This document shows, piece by piece, positions 1 through 8,787 of a DNA stretch of 43,694 nucleotides; the stretch's first letter is position 1, and every line of letters starts with the position of its first letter. The stretch spans positions 1 through 43,694 of the forward strand of contig JAIBCN010000187.1 in the NCBI GenBank assembly GCA_019694155.1. Reading direction: 5' to 3'. Below the pieces are notes generated by a model, which saw nothing but the letters and a program-made list of their open reading frames with translations, was not told the origin of the DNA and did no database searches. This DNA is from Vicinamibacteria bacterium. GTDB taxonomy: Bacteria > Acidobacteriota > Vicinamibacteria > Fen-336 > JAGNNV01. Made by a program: the position numbers and the translations under genes.

Positions 1-10
1 GGAAGGGAAA

Positions 11-1264
11 CTAGTCATTGGACTTCTTCTCCTTCGGCCGGGTGGGATCCTCGACCGCCACGATCTCGCCCGCCTTGAGGCCCTTCACGATCTGCGCCTT
101 GTCGAAGCTCGCGAGGCCCGTCTCCACTTCGCGAAGTTCGAACTTCTCCTTCCAGCGGTCTTTCTCTTCGACCTTCGCCTCGGGCTTCTCGTCCTTTCCT
201 GCCGCGAACACGCTGGAGAGGAAGTCGCGGGACTGGGCGACTTTCGGCGCCTCCGGCTTCTTGACGTAGACCACTTCCTTGTCGTCGCGCTTGAAGAGCG
301 CCTCGACCGGCGCGGTCAGGACTCCGGTGACCCGATCGCCGAGCACGTCGAGATTCGCGGTCATGCCCGTGCGCAACTCCTGGCCCTGGCGATCGACATC
401 GACCTCGACGTCGAAGATCTTGACCTTCTCCTCGACCCGGGCGGCCGGCGCGATCCGCGCGACCCTCCCCCCGAAGCGAACCTTGGGATAGGCATCGAGG
501 GAGATCTTCACTTCCTGGCCGAGACGCACCTTGCCGATGTCCACCTCGTTGATGCCGGCCTTGATGATCATGGTGCCGACGTCCGCGACAGTGGCGATGA
601 CCGTCCCCGCGTTGAAGCTCGAAACTCCCGAGGTCACGGTGTCGCCGAGCTCCACCGGCCGGCGGATGATCACCCCGTCCATGGGCGCCGAGACATTCAG
701 GCGCTGGGTCGACGAGCCGCTCACGAGGCCGATGGGCACGCCGCTCTCCTGCACGATCTTGTAGCGCTCCACCGCCGCGTCGTGCTGGGCCTTCGCGGCC
801 TTGAAGCGCGTCTCCATCTCGAGCGCGGTCTGAAGGGAAAGCAGACCCTGCTGCCGCAGGCCCTCGTTGCGGTCGTTGGTGGCGCGGGCCTCATTGAGCG
901 CGATCTCGGTTTCGGTCACGCTGTTCTTCACCTGGGCGAGGTCGCGTGCCTGCGAGGGATCCGGCTCGACCTGGGCGATGACCTGGCCTTTCCGCACCTT
1001 GTCGCCCTCCCGAACCATCAGCGCCACGACCTTGCCGGAAAGGACCGACTTCACGTCCACCTTGACCTGTGGTTCGACCGAGCCCACCTCGGTCACGCGC
1101 ACCTGCACGTCTCCGGTCTCCACTTTCGCGGTCTTGAGCTCATCTTTCTTGAGGTCCTTGCCGTCCTGGGCGCCGCCCCGCGTGAGGGCGAAACCTCCGA
1201 GCGCGAGTGCGCCGATGATCACGACCCAGCCCTTTCGTCCCGGACGGCGCTTTGCCTTCGACAT
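11..1264 (-). CDS. MacA/HlyD-family periplasmic adaptor subunit
   Basis: This is a periplasmic adaptor (membrane fusion protein) that would bridge an inner-membrane transporter to an outer-membrane channel. The 417-residue protein has a basic N-terminus and one membrane anchor at about residues 12-28. A biotinyl/lipoyl-like half follows (LSGKVVALMVREGDKVRKGQ), then a helical hairpin at about 105-175, the second lipoyl half (SAPMDGVIIRRPVELGDTV), and beta-barrel and membrane-proximal domains. The ATG at 1264 is preferred over the GTG at 1267 because GAGGAG lies 6 nt upstream. The 3' end lies 11 nt from the window edge, so the expected MacB-like ATPase/permease and outer-membrane partners would be to the left and are not visible. 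The charged insert around 335-370 (KPEAPKV...KVEEKDRWKEKF) is lineage-specific. Family assignment is solid; substrate is unknown. Confidence 0.9.
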   Translation of the reverse strand: MSKAKRRPGRKGWVVIIGALALGGFALTRGGAQDGKDLKKDELKTAKVETGDVQVRVTEVGSVEPQVKVDVKSVLSGKVVALMVREGDKVRKGQVIAQVEPDPSQARDLAQVKNSVTETEIALNEARATNDRNEGLRQQGLLSLQTALEMETRFKAAKAQHDAAVERYKIVQESGVPIGLVSGSSTQRLNVSAPMDGVIIRRPVELGDTVTSGVSSFNAGTVIATVADVGTMIIKAGINEVDIGKVRLGQEVKISLDAYPKVRFGGRVARIAPAARVEEKVKIFDVEVDVDRQGQELRTGMTANLDVLGDRVTGVLTAPVEALFKRDDKEVVYVKKPEAPKVAQSRDFLSSVFAAGKDEKPEAKVEEKDRWKEKFELREVETGLASFDKAQIVKGLKAGEIVAVEDPTRPKEKKSND

Positions 1265-1421
1265 CACCAGCTCCTCAATTCAATAGTCTTGACTCTCCTA
1301 ACGAGTGTCCCTCGCCGAAGGTTCCAGGCGGGCTGGCTCGGCGTCCCGGACCCACGATCTGGAGTGCCCTGCGGGACCCAGGACGCAACGGGCAGGCCGT
1401 ATCATCGAAATCCCAATCGGC
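1265..1421. promoter_or_regulatory. Divergent intergenic region between macA-like and addB-like genes
   Basis: This 157-bp stretch separates two divergently transcribed genes and should hold both promoters. Towards addB there is a -10-like TATCAT at 1400-1405, 16 nt before the chosen ATG, with no convincing -35. Towards macA there is a GAGGAG ribosome site next to the start. An open frame from the GTG at 1305 runs through it, but its first 39 residues do not resemble the family, so I treat it as non-coding. Confidence 0.4.
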
Positions 1422-4400
1422 ATGCCGCTCACCCCCACCCTGCTTCTCGTCCCTTCGGTGTCGGCGGGCCAGATCCTCCTGCGCCGGCTCGCCCGCGAGA
1501 AGGGCGCGGTCGCCGCCATTTCCGCGATGCGGCCGAAGGACCTGGCCCAGAAGATGGCGGAAGGGAAGTGCCATGCCCAGGGCCTCCTCGCCTGGCAGAG
1601 CGGCCACGGGGCGCTCCTTTCCGCGAAACTCCTGGCCGCCCACCCGGAGTTGTTGAAGCCCGGTCTTCCCGAGGCTCCGGTAGCGCGAGTGCTCGCCCGG
1701 ACTCTCGATGACCTGCGCGCCACCGGCATCAGGCCCGCCGCGGTCCGAAGGCTGGCGGAGCGCAGCCCCGGCCCCGAAGACCGGTCGAGGCTTCTCGGTG
1801 TCGCGAAAATCTACGAGCGGTATCACGCTGAGATCGAAACGAAGTTCTTCGATGAAACCCGCCTGTACGCCGAAGCCGAGATCGCCGATGCGCCCTTCCT
1901 TCACGGCACCGCCATCCTGTTTTCACCCGACCTCGAGCCTCGCGCGGACGAGTTCCGGTTTCTGAAATCCCTCGCGACCCGCTTTGGCGCGCAGAGAATC
2001 GCCGGGGGCGAATCGAGAATCGCGGGTTCGTTCTCCCTGTTCGCGGACGAGGCCGGCATCAAGACCGTGGCTTGGGCGGATACCGCGTTCGCGCCGGTCG
2101 CCCGCGAGTCGAGCGGAGAGATCACCCGGCTGACGGGGGCGCTTTTTGAAGCACCCGGCCCGTCGCCCGCGGCGGCCTCTCTTCACTCGAAGGTCTCCTG
2201 GGTGACCGCTCCCGGGGAGGCGAGCGAAGTCCGATCCATTGCACGTCTTCTTCTCAAGGCGGCACGGGAGGGGATGGCCTTTGATGAGATGGCGGTGGCT
2301 CTGCCGCAGCCCGATGTTTACGCGCCCATCCTCGTCGACCTGTTCTCTCGCGCGAAGATCCCCTTCAAGCTGCATCCGTCGCTCCCCCTCGCCACCGGCC
2401 GGATCGCCCGTTCGTTTCTCCTTCTGCTGGGCTCGCGAGACTTCGATCGCGGGGCTTTGCTCGAGTTCCTGACCTTCGCTCCCGTGCCGCTCTCCGACAA
2501 GACCGGCGACCCCGATCCGCCGCATCCGTCGGTGTTCGACCAGATCACTCGCGAGCTCAAAGTCGTCTCGGGCATCGACCGGTTCCGCAAAGCCCTGGAT
2601 CACTTCATCAGCGAGGAGGCGAGGGCTTCAGCGACGCTCCCCGATAGCCACCGAGCCTCGCGCGCTCGCCGGGTGAAGGCGGCGCGGGCGCTCCTCCACC
2701 TCGTGGAGAAGCTCCGCGAGAGCCTCGCTTTCACCGGCCAGAAACTGCCGCTCGACGCCTGGTCCACGAAGCTCCTTGCTTTGTGCAACGACTGGATCCG
2801 GCCCACGACCGAGATCGAGGAGGCCGAGCGCCAGCTCGTCTGCGAGACGCTCGAGGAACTGGGTGCGCTCGCCGTGGTTTCGGCGGCCGTTCCCTTCGAC
2901 CGAGTTCTGTCCGTCCTCGAGGCCCAGTTCGACCGCAAACGCCGGCCGCTCGAGGAACGCTCACGGGTGGGCGTGCACGTGGGTTCTTCCGAGGCCCTTT
3001 CCGGCGGCCGCTTCCGTCTCGTGGCGCTGCTCGGCCTCGTCGAAGGCCGGTTCCCGGGCGTCTTCCGGCCCGATCCCTTTCTGCTCGATCCCGAGAGGAA
3101 GGCGCTCAGCGACGAGATCAGCGCGGTTCCGCCTCCCAAGGCCGTCACGCAGTTGAGCCTCTTCGATGACGAAGGTCCGCCGCCCGTTCCCACCGGAGGC
3201 ATCACTCTACCCACCACGGAAACCCGCGTGGCGCAGGTCCGCCGCATGTTCGCGAGGACTCTCGGCCAGGCCGAAGAGTCACTGATTCTCTCGTACCCGC
3301 GCGCCGACGAGCAGACCGGCCGCGAGCGCCTTCCCTCCCTCTTCCTGATGGCGGCGCTCCAGGCCTTCAAGGGCCGGACCGTGAACGCGGACGACCTTCA
3401 CCGCATCGTGACCGAAGACGAAGACGGCCGCACCGACATCGATCTGAGCATCGACCTCGGCGAGCGCGACACCGAGGTGGTGGCGCGGCACGGGCTTCAG
3501 GCCGTGTCATGGCTCGAAACCGACCGTCCCTTCCTCCGCACTGCTCACGAGCTCTCGCGGGGCCGGACGGCAAAGCGCCTGTCCGCCTACGACGGCCTCA
3601 TCGGTCGCGAAGGCGAGGATCCGGATCCCCGGCTCGATCCCGTGAAGAGCGGCCAGGCGATTTCCGCGAGCCGCATCGCCGCCTTCAGCGAGTGCGGGTT
3701 TCGTTACTTCCTCCGCTACGTTCTCCGGCTCGAGCCCGCGATCGAGCCGGAGGAACGCCGCAAACTCGACCCCCTCGAGAAGGGCACGCTCTTTCACGAG
3801 GTGGCCGAACTCTTCCTGCGCGAGCGCCGGGACACGGGCGCCCTGCCCATTCGAAACACCGAAGAGGAGCGCGCGCGCCTCCTGGCCTTGGGCGACGAGC
3901 GGCTCGAAGCGTGGGTCGAAGGCTCGCCGCCGCGCCTGGTCCTTCTGTGGCGGGCCGAGAAGAAGGTGTTCGCGAGTCTGCTCACCGACTGGCTTGCCCG
4001 CGAGGCCGAGAGCTATCGGGTGAAGAAGACGACCCCCGCATACTTCGAGGTCTCGTTCGGCATGCCCTATCGCCGGTCCGGCACCAACGAGCCGCATCGC
4101 GATCTGCCCGTCGAGATCCCCCTCGACGACGGCAGCGTGCTCAAGATCTCCGGCCAGATCGACCGTATCGACCGCGTGGATGCCGCGGACGGCGGCGGAC
4201 TCGTCCTCCGCGACTACAAGACCGGCAAGGCTCCGATGGACAGCGACGCCTCGCTCTTCAAAGGCGGCCGCCAGCTCCAGATTCCCTTCTACATCATCGC
4301 CGCGCAGGAGATGTTCCCCGGCGAGAAGGTCGTCGAGGCCTTCCTGGACTACGTCAACGGCGGCCGGCCCGTGGCCTTTCCTCCCGCGAAAGCCACCTCC

Positions 4401-4598
4401 GCCACGTTCCGCGCGCTCCTCCTTCGCATCGCCGACCTCATGGGGCACGGTGTGTTCATGCAGGAGCCCTCGGCCTGCACCTTCTGCGACTTCAAATCGG
4501 TGTGCGGCCCCAATCCGGTGCTCGAGAGCCGCAAGCGCCGCCGCCGTCTCTACGATCCTCTGGCCCTCAAGGTGGCTGAGTTGAAGCAATTCGCATGA
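1422..4598 (+). CDS. AddB-like PD-(D/E)XK nuclease subunit with Fe-S cluster
   Basis: This is probably the AddB/RexB-type subunit of a double-strand-break processing helicase-nuclease. From ATG 1422 it has 1058 residues. The N-terminal helicase-like part lacks a recognisable Walker A (start TLLLVPSVSAG), so it is likely an inactive helicase scaffold. The C-terminal RecB-type nuclease shows H792 (GTLFHEV), D914 (GQIDRID) and D931-Y-K933 (DYKTG). Four cysteines, C758, C1019, C1022 and C1028, have the C...C-x2-C-x5-C arrangement of the AddB iron-sulfur staple. A GTG start at 1305 would add 39 residues that look like noise. Its stop overlaps the addA-like start (ATGA), so the two are translationally coupled and very likely form one complex. 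I am sure of the nuclease family and fairly sure of the AddB role. Confidence 0.85.
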   Translation: MPLTPTLLLVPSVSAGQILLRRLAREKGAVAAISAMRPKDLAQKMAEGKCHAQGLLAWQSGHGALLSAKLLAAHPELLKPGLPEAPVARVLARTLDDLRATGIRPAAVRRLAERSPGPEDRSRLLGVAKIYERYHAEIETKFFDETRLYAEAEIADAPFLHGTAILFSPDLEPRADEFRFLKSLATRFGAQRIAGGESRIAGSFSLFADEAGIKTVAWADTAFAPVARESSGEITRLTGALFEAPGPSPAAASLHSKVSWVTAPGEASEVRSIARLLLKAAREGMAFDEMAVALPQPDVYAPILVDLFSRAKIPFKLHPSLPLATGRIARSFLLLLGSRDFDRGALLEFLTFAPVPLSDKTGDPDPPHPSVFDQITRELKVVSGIDRFRKALDHFISEEARASATLPDSHRASRARRVKAARALLHLVEKLRESLAFTGQKLPLDAWSTKLLALCNDWIRPTTEIEEAERQLVCETLEELGALAVVSAAVPFDRVLSVLEAQFDRKRRPLEERSRVGVHVGSSEALSGGRFRLVALLGLVEGRFPGVFRPDPFLLDPERKALSDEISAVPPPKAVTQLSLFDDEGPPPVPTGGITLPTTETRVAQVRRMFARTLGQAEESLILSYPRADEQTGRERLPSLFLMAALQAFKGRTVNADDLHRIVTEDEDGRTDIDLSIDLGERDTEVVARHGLQAVSWLETDRPFLRTAHELSRGRTAKRLSAYDGLIGREGEDPDPRLDPVKSGQAISASRIAAFSECGFRYFLRYVLRLEPAIEPEERRKLDPLEKGTLFHEVAELFLRERRDTGALPIRNTEEERARLLALGDERLEAWVEGSPPRLVLLWRAEKKVFASLLTDWLAREAESYRVKKTTPAYFEVSFGMPYRRSGTNEPHRDLPVEIPLDDGSVLKISGQIDRIDRVDAADGGGLVLRDYKTGKAPMDSDASLFKGGRQLQIPFYIIAAQEMFPGEKVVEAFLDYVNGGRPVAFPPAKATSATFRALLLRIADLMGHGVFMQEPSACTFCDFKSVCGPNPVLESRKRRRRLYDPLALKVAELKQFA

Positions 4599-7500
4599 CC
4601 GGTCTCGTTCCTCAGGACGAAGCGGTCCGGGCCCGGGTCAGAACGGAGCTCGGCACGAGTTTCGTCATCTCGGCCGGCGCGGGGACCGGGAAGACGACGC
4701 TGCTCGTCGACCGCATGGTCGCGATCGTTCTCACCGGCTTCCTGCGGCTCGACCAGATCGCCGCCGTGACCTTCACCGAGAACGCGGCGACAACCCTCAA
4801 GCTGCGTCTGCGGGACGCGCTCGAGCGGGCGCGCGCCGAGGCGCGGGACCCCGAGGTGGTGGCGCGGGCGAGCGAGGGCCTCTCCTCCATCGAGCGGGCT
4901 CAGGTATCGACGATCCACGCTCTGTGCACGGCCATGCTGCAGGAGAGGCCGATCGAGGCGGGCGTCACCCCCGGTTTCCGCGTGGCCGATGAAGCCCTCT
5001 CCGACTTCATCTTCGAGGAGGCCTGGGAGGAGTGGCTCCAGGATCGGCTCACCGGCGCCGACGATCTCCTGGAGGCGGTCATCCTTTCGCGCATTCCCCT
5101 CGAGCGCACGTCGCCCATGGGCGATCCCATGACCCTGCGAAAACTCGCGCGGCGGCTGGTTTCGCAGCGCGACCTCGCTCCTCACATCGCGAACGCCGGC
5201 ATCGACCCCAAGCCGGTGCGCGACTGGTTCATGGCGAAGATCGCGCGCGCCTGCGAACTCATAGAGGGGAAGCCCGAGGCGGACACGCTGGTGGCCGCGG
5301 TCAGGGCCCTCCATGCCGAGATCGAGAAGACCAGGGGCCTCGACGATCCGGATCTCATCGTCGCCCTGCGTTCGCTGCGGGTGCGGAAGGGTCTCGGGAA
5401 CAAGCGCATGTGGAAGGCCGACGAGGCCTTCGACGAGTGCCGCGCCATCACCCTCGAGATCGCCGAGCGCGGCGCGCAGTGGGAGAAGGAAAAGAACGCG
5501 TCCTTCTACAGCGGCCTCGTGGTGGCCCTGCAGGGCGTGCAGTCGATCTACGAGCGGCGCAAGAACGAGGCCGGCGTTCTCGACTACGTCGACCTGCTGG
5601 TGAAGGCTGCGGAGGCCCTCCGGAACAACGCCTCCCTGCGCGCGTACTTCCGCCGCAAGTTCCGCGCGATCATCGTCGATGAATACCAGGACACCGATCC
5701 GCTGCAGGTCGAGATCATCGAGACCCTCGCCGGTTTCCTCGGCGGTTCGGTCGAGGATCCGAAACTCGGTCCCGCTTCCTACGTGGTCGTGGGCGATCCA
5801 AAGCAGTCCATCTATCGCTTCCGCCGCGCTGACGCCTCAATCTTCGCCGCGGCTTGCGAGGCCGCGAGGACGCGTCCCGGAGTCGAGCTCGTTTCCCTCA
5901 CCCAGAATTTCCGCTCGACGCCGGCGATCCTGCGATTCGTGAACCGGTTCTTCGCGAACGTCATCAAGAAGAGTCAATACGGCCAGCCCGACTACGAGGC
6001 TCTGGTTCCGAGTCCGGGCATCCCGGACGAGCGAAGTCTCCTCGCCCTGCGGTTCACCGTCCCCGCCGAGGCCGACTCTTTCGTGCTCGAAGCGGAGGCG
6101 AGCGCCATCGCGGCCTTCGTGGCCGCCGTGCAAAACGGCACCCTGCAGGTTCGCGACGGCGGCGACACCCGGAAGAGCCGGGCCGGCGACGTCCTGATCC
6201 TGGCTCGACGCCTCACGCAGATCCGGCCGCTCGAACAGGCGCTCGAGCGCGCGTCCGTTCCCTTCGTCGTCGATGGCGGGCGCTCTTTCTTCATTCGCTC
6301 CGAGGTAGTCGAAACCCACGCGGTGCTGCGCGCGATCGACGACCCGTCGGATGCCACCAGCCTCGTTGCCGCGCTCCGGTCGACGTTCTTCGGAGTGTCC
6401 GATCGAGCGATCGCGGAATGGCGTTTCGCCGGCCGGGAACTTTCGATCCTTGCCATCGAGCCGACCGGGCCGCCTGCCGAGGCCGGCGAGGTGAGCCGGG
6501 CGCTGCACCTTCTAAGACGCCTTCACGAGGACCGTCTCCGACTGGCGCCGGCCGCGCTCATCGAGAAGCTTTTCGACGAAACCTCCATTTTCGCGGCCCT
6601 GTACGCCACGGAGCGAGGATCCACCGCGCGCGCCCAGCCCCGCATCTCGAATCTCCGCAAGGTCGTCCACCTCGCCCGCCAGGCCGAAGGGCTTGGCTTG
6701 CTGACCCTGCGCGGCTTCAACCTGCTCCTCGCCAATCGACTCGATGGCGCGGGCGAAGAACCGGACCTCCCCTCGTCGCGCCCGGGAGATCCCCACACCG
6801 TGCGCGTGATGACCATTCACAAGGCCAAGGGGCTCGAGGCGCCGGTGGTCATTCTCTACGACTGCCTCGACAAGTTTCTGCCCCGGGTCGACACCGTGCC
6901 GCTGCGCGAGGAAGGCAGGATCGCGCTCGGTTTCGTGAAGGACTGCCAGCCTCCGGACTGGGACGTCCTCGCGCTTCGCGAGGAGGCGCGGCTGCGCGAA
7001 GAGACCCATCGGCTTCGCTACGTCGCGTGCACGCGGGCAAAGGACTGGCTCGTCGTTCCCATCCCCCCCGCCACCGAGCGCGTGGGGGACTTCTGGCACG
7101 ACATCGCGAAGGATGTGGCGGTCGCCGGTCCCGATACGGTCAGCCTCGACGCGGGCGCGGTGGCTCTTCCCGAGGAAATCACCGAGGCCGCGATCGGGGG
7201 GCCGGGAGAGGAGATGCCCGAGAATCTCCCCGGCTTCTCGGCCAGGAGGAAGGCGCTCATCGCCGCGGCCTCCGAAAAGACTCCCATACCCCTTCCGGTG
7301 CGCGAGGACGCCGCGCGGGAATCGCCCCCCGCGGTCGAGCCTCCGGAGTTCGTGGGCCGCGTCTTCGGCTCGTTCGTGCACCGCCTCCTCGAGCTCGCGG
7401 ACTTCTCGAATCCCGAATCGGTTCGAAAGATCGCCCCCGCTCTCGCTCCCGCCTTCCCGCTCACCAAGGAAGCTGTCGCGCGGGCCGAGGCGCAGGCCGA

Positions 7501-7813
7501 AGCCGCCCTCTCTCTTCCCATCATGCGGGAGGCCGCGCGCGCCGCCCGCGTCTTCCGCGAGGTGCCGATCAGCTACATTGAGGAGGACCGGCTGCTCGAA
7601 GGGGTCTGCGACCTCGCCTTCGAGGACGAGAAGGGATGGGTCGTGGTGGACTACAAGACGGAAGCGATCGGCGAAGACCAGGTGCTGGCTCAGGCTTCGC
7701 ATCACGCGGCCCAGCTTCGGCGCTACGCTCGGGGCCTCGCGCTTGCTTCGGGCTCGCACCAGTCGCGCCGCTTCGTGGTCTTCACTTCTCTCGGGCGTCA
7801 GGTGGCGGTTTGA
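4595..7813 (+). CDS. addA: AddA/RecB-like UvrD-family helicase-nuclease
   Basis: This is the SF1A helicase and nuclease motor of an AddAB-type recombination complex, which would unwind and resect DNA ends for RecA loading. The 1072-residue protein has Walker A GAGTGKT at 28-34, motif Ia (VTFTENAATTLKLRLRDAL), Walker B-like DEYQD at 362-366, motif III (VVGDPKQSIYRFRRAD), motif IV (TQNFRS), motif V (TIHKAKGLEAPVV, from 740) and motif VI (RYVACTRAKDWL). The C-terminal RecB nuclease carries H929, D1006 and D1019-Y-K1021. The start overlaps the addB-like stop by 4 nt, and its own stop overlaps a TTG start of a third nuclease. The length is a little shorter than Bacillus AddA. Helicase and nuclease assignments are near certain; the AddA name rests on the AddB-like neighbour. 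Confidence 0.93.
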   Translation: MTGLVPQDEAVRARVRTELGTSFVISAGAGTGKTTLLVDRMVAIVLTGFLRLDQIAAVTFTENAATTLKLRLRDALERARAEARDPEVVARASEGLSSIERAQVSTIHALCTAMLQERPIEAGVTPGFRVADEALSDFIFEEAWEEWLQDRLTGADDLLEAVILSRIPLERTSPMGDPMTLRKLARRLVSQRDLAPHIANAGIDPKPVRDWFMAKIARACELIEGKPEADTLVAAVRALHAEIEKTRGLDDPDLIVALRSLRVRKGLGNKRMWKADEAFDECRAITLEIAERGAQWEKEKNASFYSGLVVALQGVQSIYERRKNEAGVLDYVDLLVKAAEALRNNASLRAYFRRKFRAIIVDEYQDTDPLQVEIIETLAGFLGGSVEDPKLGPASYVVVGDPKQSIYRFRRADASIFAAACEAARTRPGVELVSLTQNFRSTPAILRFVNRFFANVIKKSQYGQPDYEALVPSPGIPDERSLLALRFTVPAEADSFVLEAEASAIAAFVAAVQNGTLQVRDGGDTRKSRAGDVLILARRLTQIRPLEQALERASVPFVVDGGRSFFIRSEVVETHAVLRAIDDPSDATSLVAALRSTFFGVSDRAIAEWRFAGRELSILAIEPTGPPAEAGEVSRALHLLRRLHEDRLRLAPAALIEKLFDETSIFAALYATERGSTARAQPRISNLRKVVHLARQAEGLGLLTLRGFNLLLANRLDGAGEEPDLPSSRPGDPHTVRVMTIHKAKGLEAPVVILYDCLDKFLPRVDTVPLREEGRIALGFVKDCQPPDWDVLALREEARLREETHRLRYVACTRAKDWLVVPIPPATERVGDFWHDIAKDVAVAGPDTVSLDAGAVALPEEITEAAIGGPGEEMPENLPGFSARRKALIAAASEKTPIPLPVREDAARESPPAVEPPEFVGRVFGSFVHRLLELADFSNPESVRKIAPALAPAFPLTKEAVARAEAQAEAALSLPIMREAARAARVFREVPISYIEEDRLLEGVCDLAFEDEKGWVVVDYKTEAIGEDQVLAQASHHAAQLRRYARGLALASGSHQSRRFVVFTSLGRQVAV

Positions 7814-8787
7814 CCTCCATTCCCGTCACCGTCGCCCCCGCCTTCTCGGAGAAGGCCGAGGAGAAGGCCCGCGACGCGCGCGCCTTCGCCTGGTCGGCTT
7901 CGCGCCACGACACCTTCGCCACCTGCCCCCGCAAGTACTACTACTCCTACTACGGAATCCTCGAAGACCCCGAGGTCCAGCGTCTCAAGCAGCTCTCCGC
8001 CCTGGCCCTGTGGGCGGGCTCCGTGGTCCACGAGACCATCGAGGACTTTCTGCGCACGAACGATGCGATTCCCGATCCAACGGTGCAGGAAGCGCTGATC
8101 CGATCCGTCGTTCACGACCGGATGCTCAAGGAATGGAAGCAGAGCGAGGGCGGCACCAACGGCTTTCGCCTGTTCGAACACGAGTACACCCAGCCCATCG
8201 AACAGGAAGACAAAAAGATCCTGGTGGGCATCGTCATGCGCTCGTTGCGCAACTTCTTCAAGTCGCCGCTGCTGCGCGAGGCCTTCAAGGTCAGGCGTTC
8301 CGCCTGGCTGTCGATGGAGGAGCTCGTTTCCTTTCACGTCGACGACGTTCCCGTGTTCCTGCGCATGGACCTTGCGTTCCGGGACGAGCGCGACCGGGTG
8401 CGGATCGTCGACTGGAAGACGGGAAGACGGGCGGGGAAGTTCAACGAGGTTCAGATCGCGGGCTATGCGCTCTATGCCGCGGAAAAGGGCTGGGCGAAGT
8501 CCGCCACCGAGATCTCCACCGAGCTTGCCTACCTCATCTGGCCGCGCTACGTGCGCAAGGACGTCACCCAGCCCGTGCTCGACACCGCCCGCCGCTTCGT
8601 GACCCGAAGCGCCAAGACCATGCGCGCGCTCCTGAACGATCCAGACTCGAACACCGCCCGCATCGAAGACTTTCCGCGCATCGACAAACCGCGTATCTGC
8701 CGTCGCTGCAATTTCCGCAAGCTTTGTTTCCCGCGGGCCGAGGCACTCGAGGTTCGGTCCACGCGACGTTCCGCCCCCAAGCCGTGA
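7810..8787 (+). CDS. Stand-alone RecB/Cas4-like PD-(D/E)XK nuclease with Fe-S cysteines
   Basis: This single-domain nuclease of 325 residues belongs to the RecB/Cas4-like PD-(D/E)XK superfamily. H74 lies in WAGSVVHETIEDFL, D187 in RMDLAF and D201-W-K203 in IVDWKTG, the three canonical motifs. C39 (TCPRKYYYSYYG) together with C297, C300 and C306 (CRRCNFRKLC) repeats the C...C-x2-C-x5-C Fe-S staple of AddB and Cas4. I place the start at TTG 7810, which overlaps the helicase stop (TTGA) and has GGTGG just upstream. An in-frame ATG at 7636 lies deep inside addA and its translation is Arg/Gly-rich noise. There is no CRISPR array or cas1/cas2 here, so a CRISPR adaptation role is not supported. The coupling suggests it works with the AddAB-like pair. 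Its exact substrate is unknown. Confidence 0.85.
   Translation: MTSIPVTVAPAFSEKAEEKARDARAFAWSASRHDTFATCPRKYYYSYYGILEDPEVQRLKQLSALALWAGSVVHETIEDFLRTNDAIPDPTVQEALIRSVVHDRMLKEWKQSEGGTNGFRLFEHEYTQPIEQEDKKILVGIVMRSLRNFFKSPLLREAFKVRRSAWLSMEELVSFHVDDVPVFLRMDLAFRDERDRVRIVDWKTGRRAGKFNEVQIAGYALYAAEKGWAKSATEISTELAYLIWPRYVRKDVTQPVLDTARRFVTRSAKTMRALLNDPDSNTARIEDFPRIDKPRICRRCNFRKLCFPRAEALEVRSTRRSAPKP

Noticed and set aside
4580..4595. GAAGCAATTCGC, similar to the R1-R3 repeat core
   Set aside because: The similarity is 8 bases, lies inside the end of the addB-like gene and has no hairpin or flanking match.
7810..8787. Possible CRISPR adaptation nuclease Cas4
   Set aside because: The motifs fit Cas4-like nucleases, but there is no repeat array and no cas1 or cas2, and the gene is coupled to addA instead.
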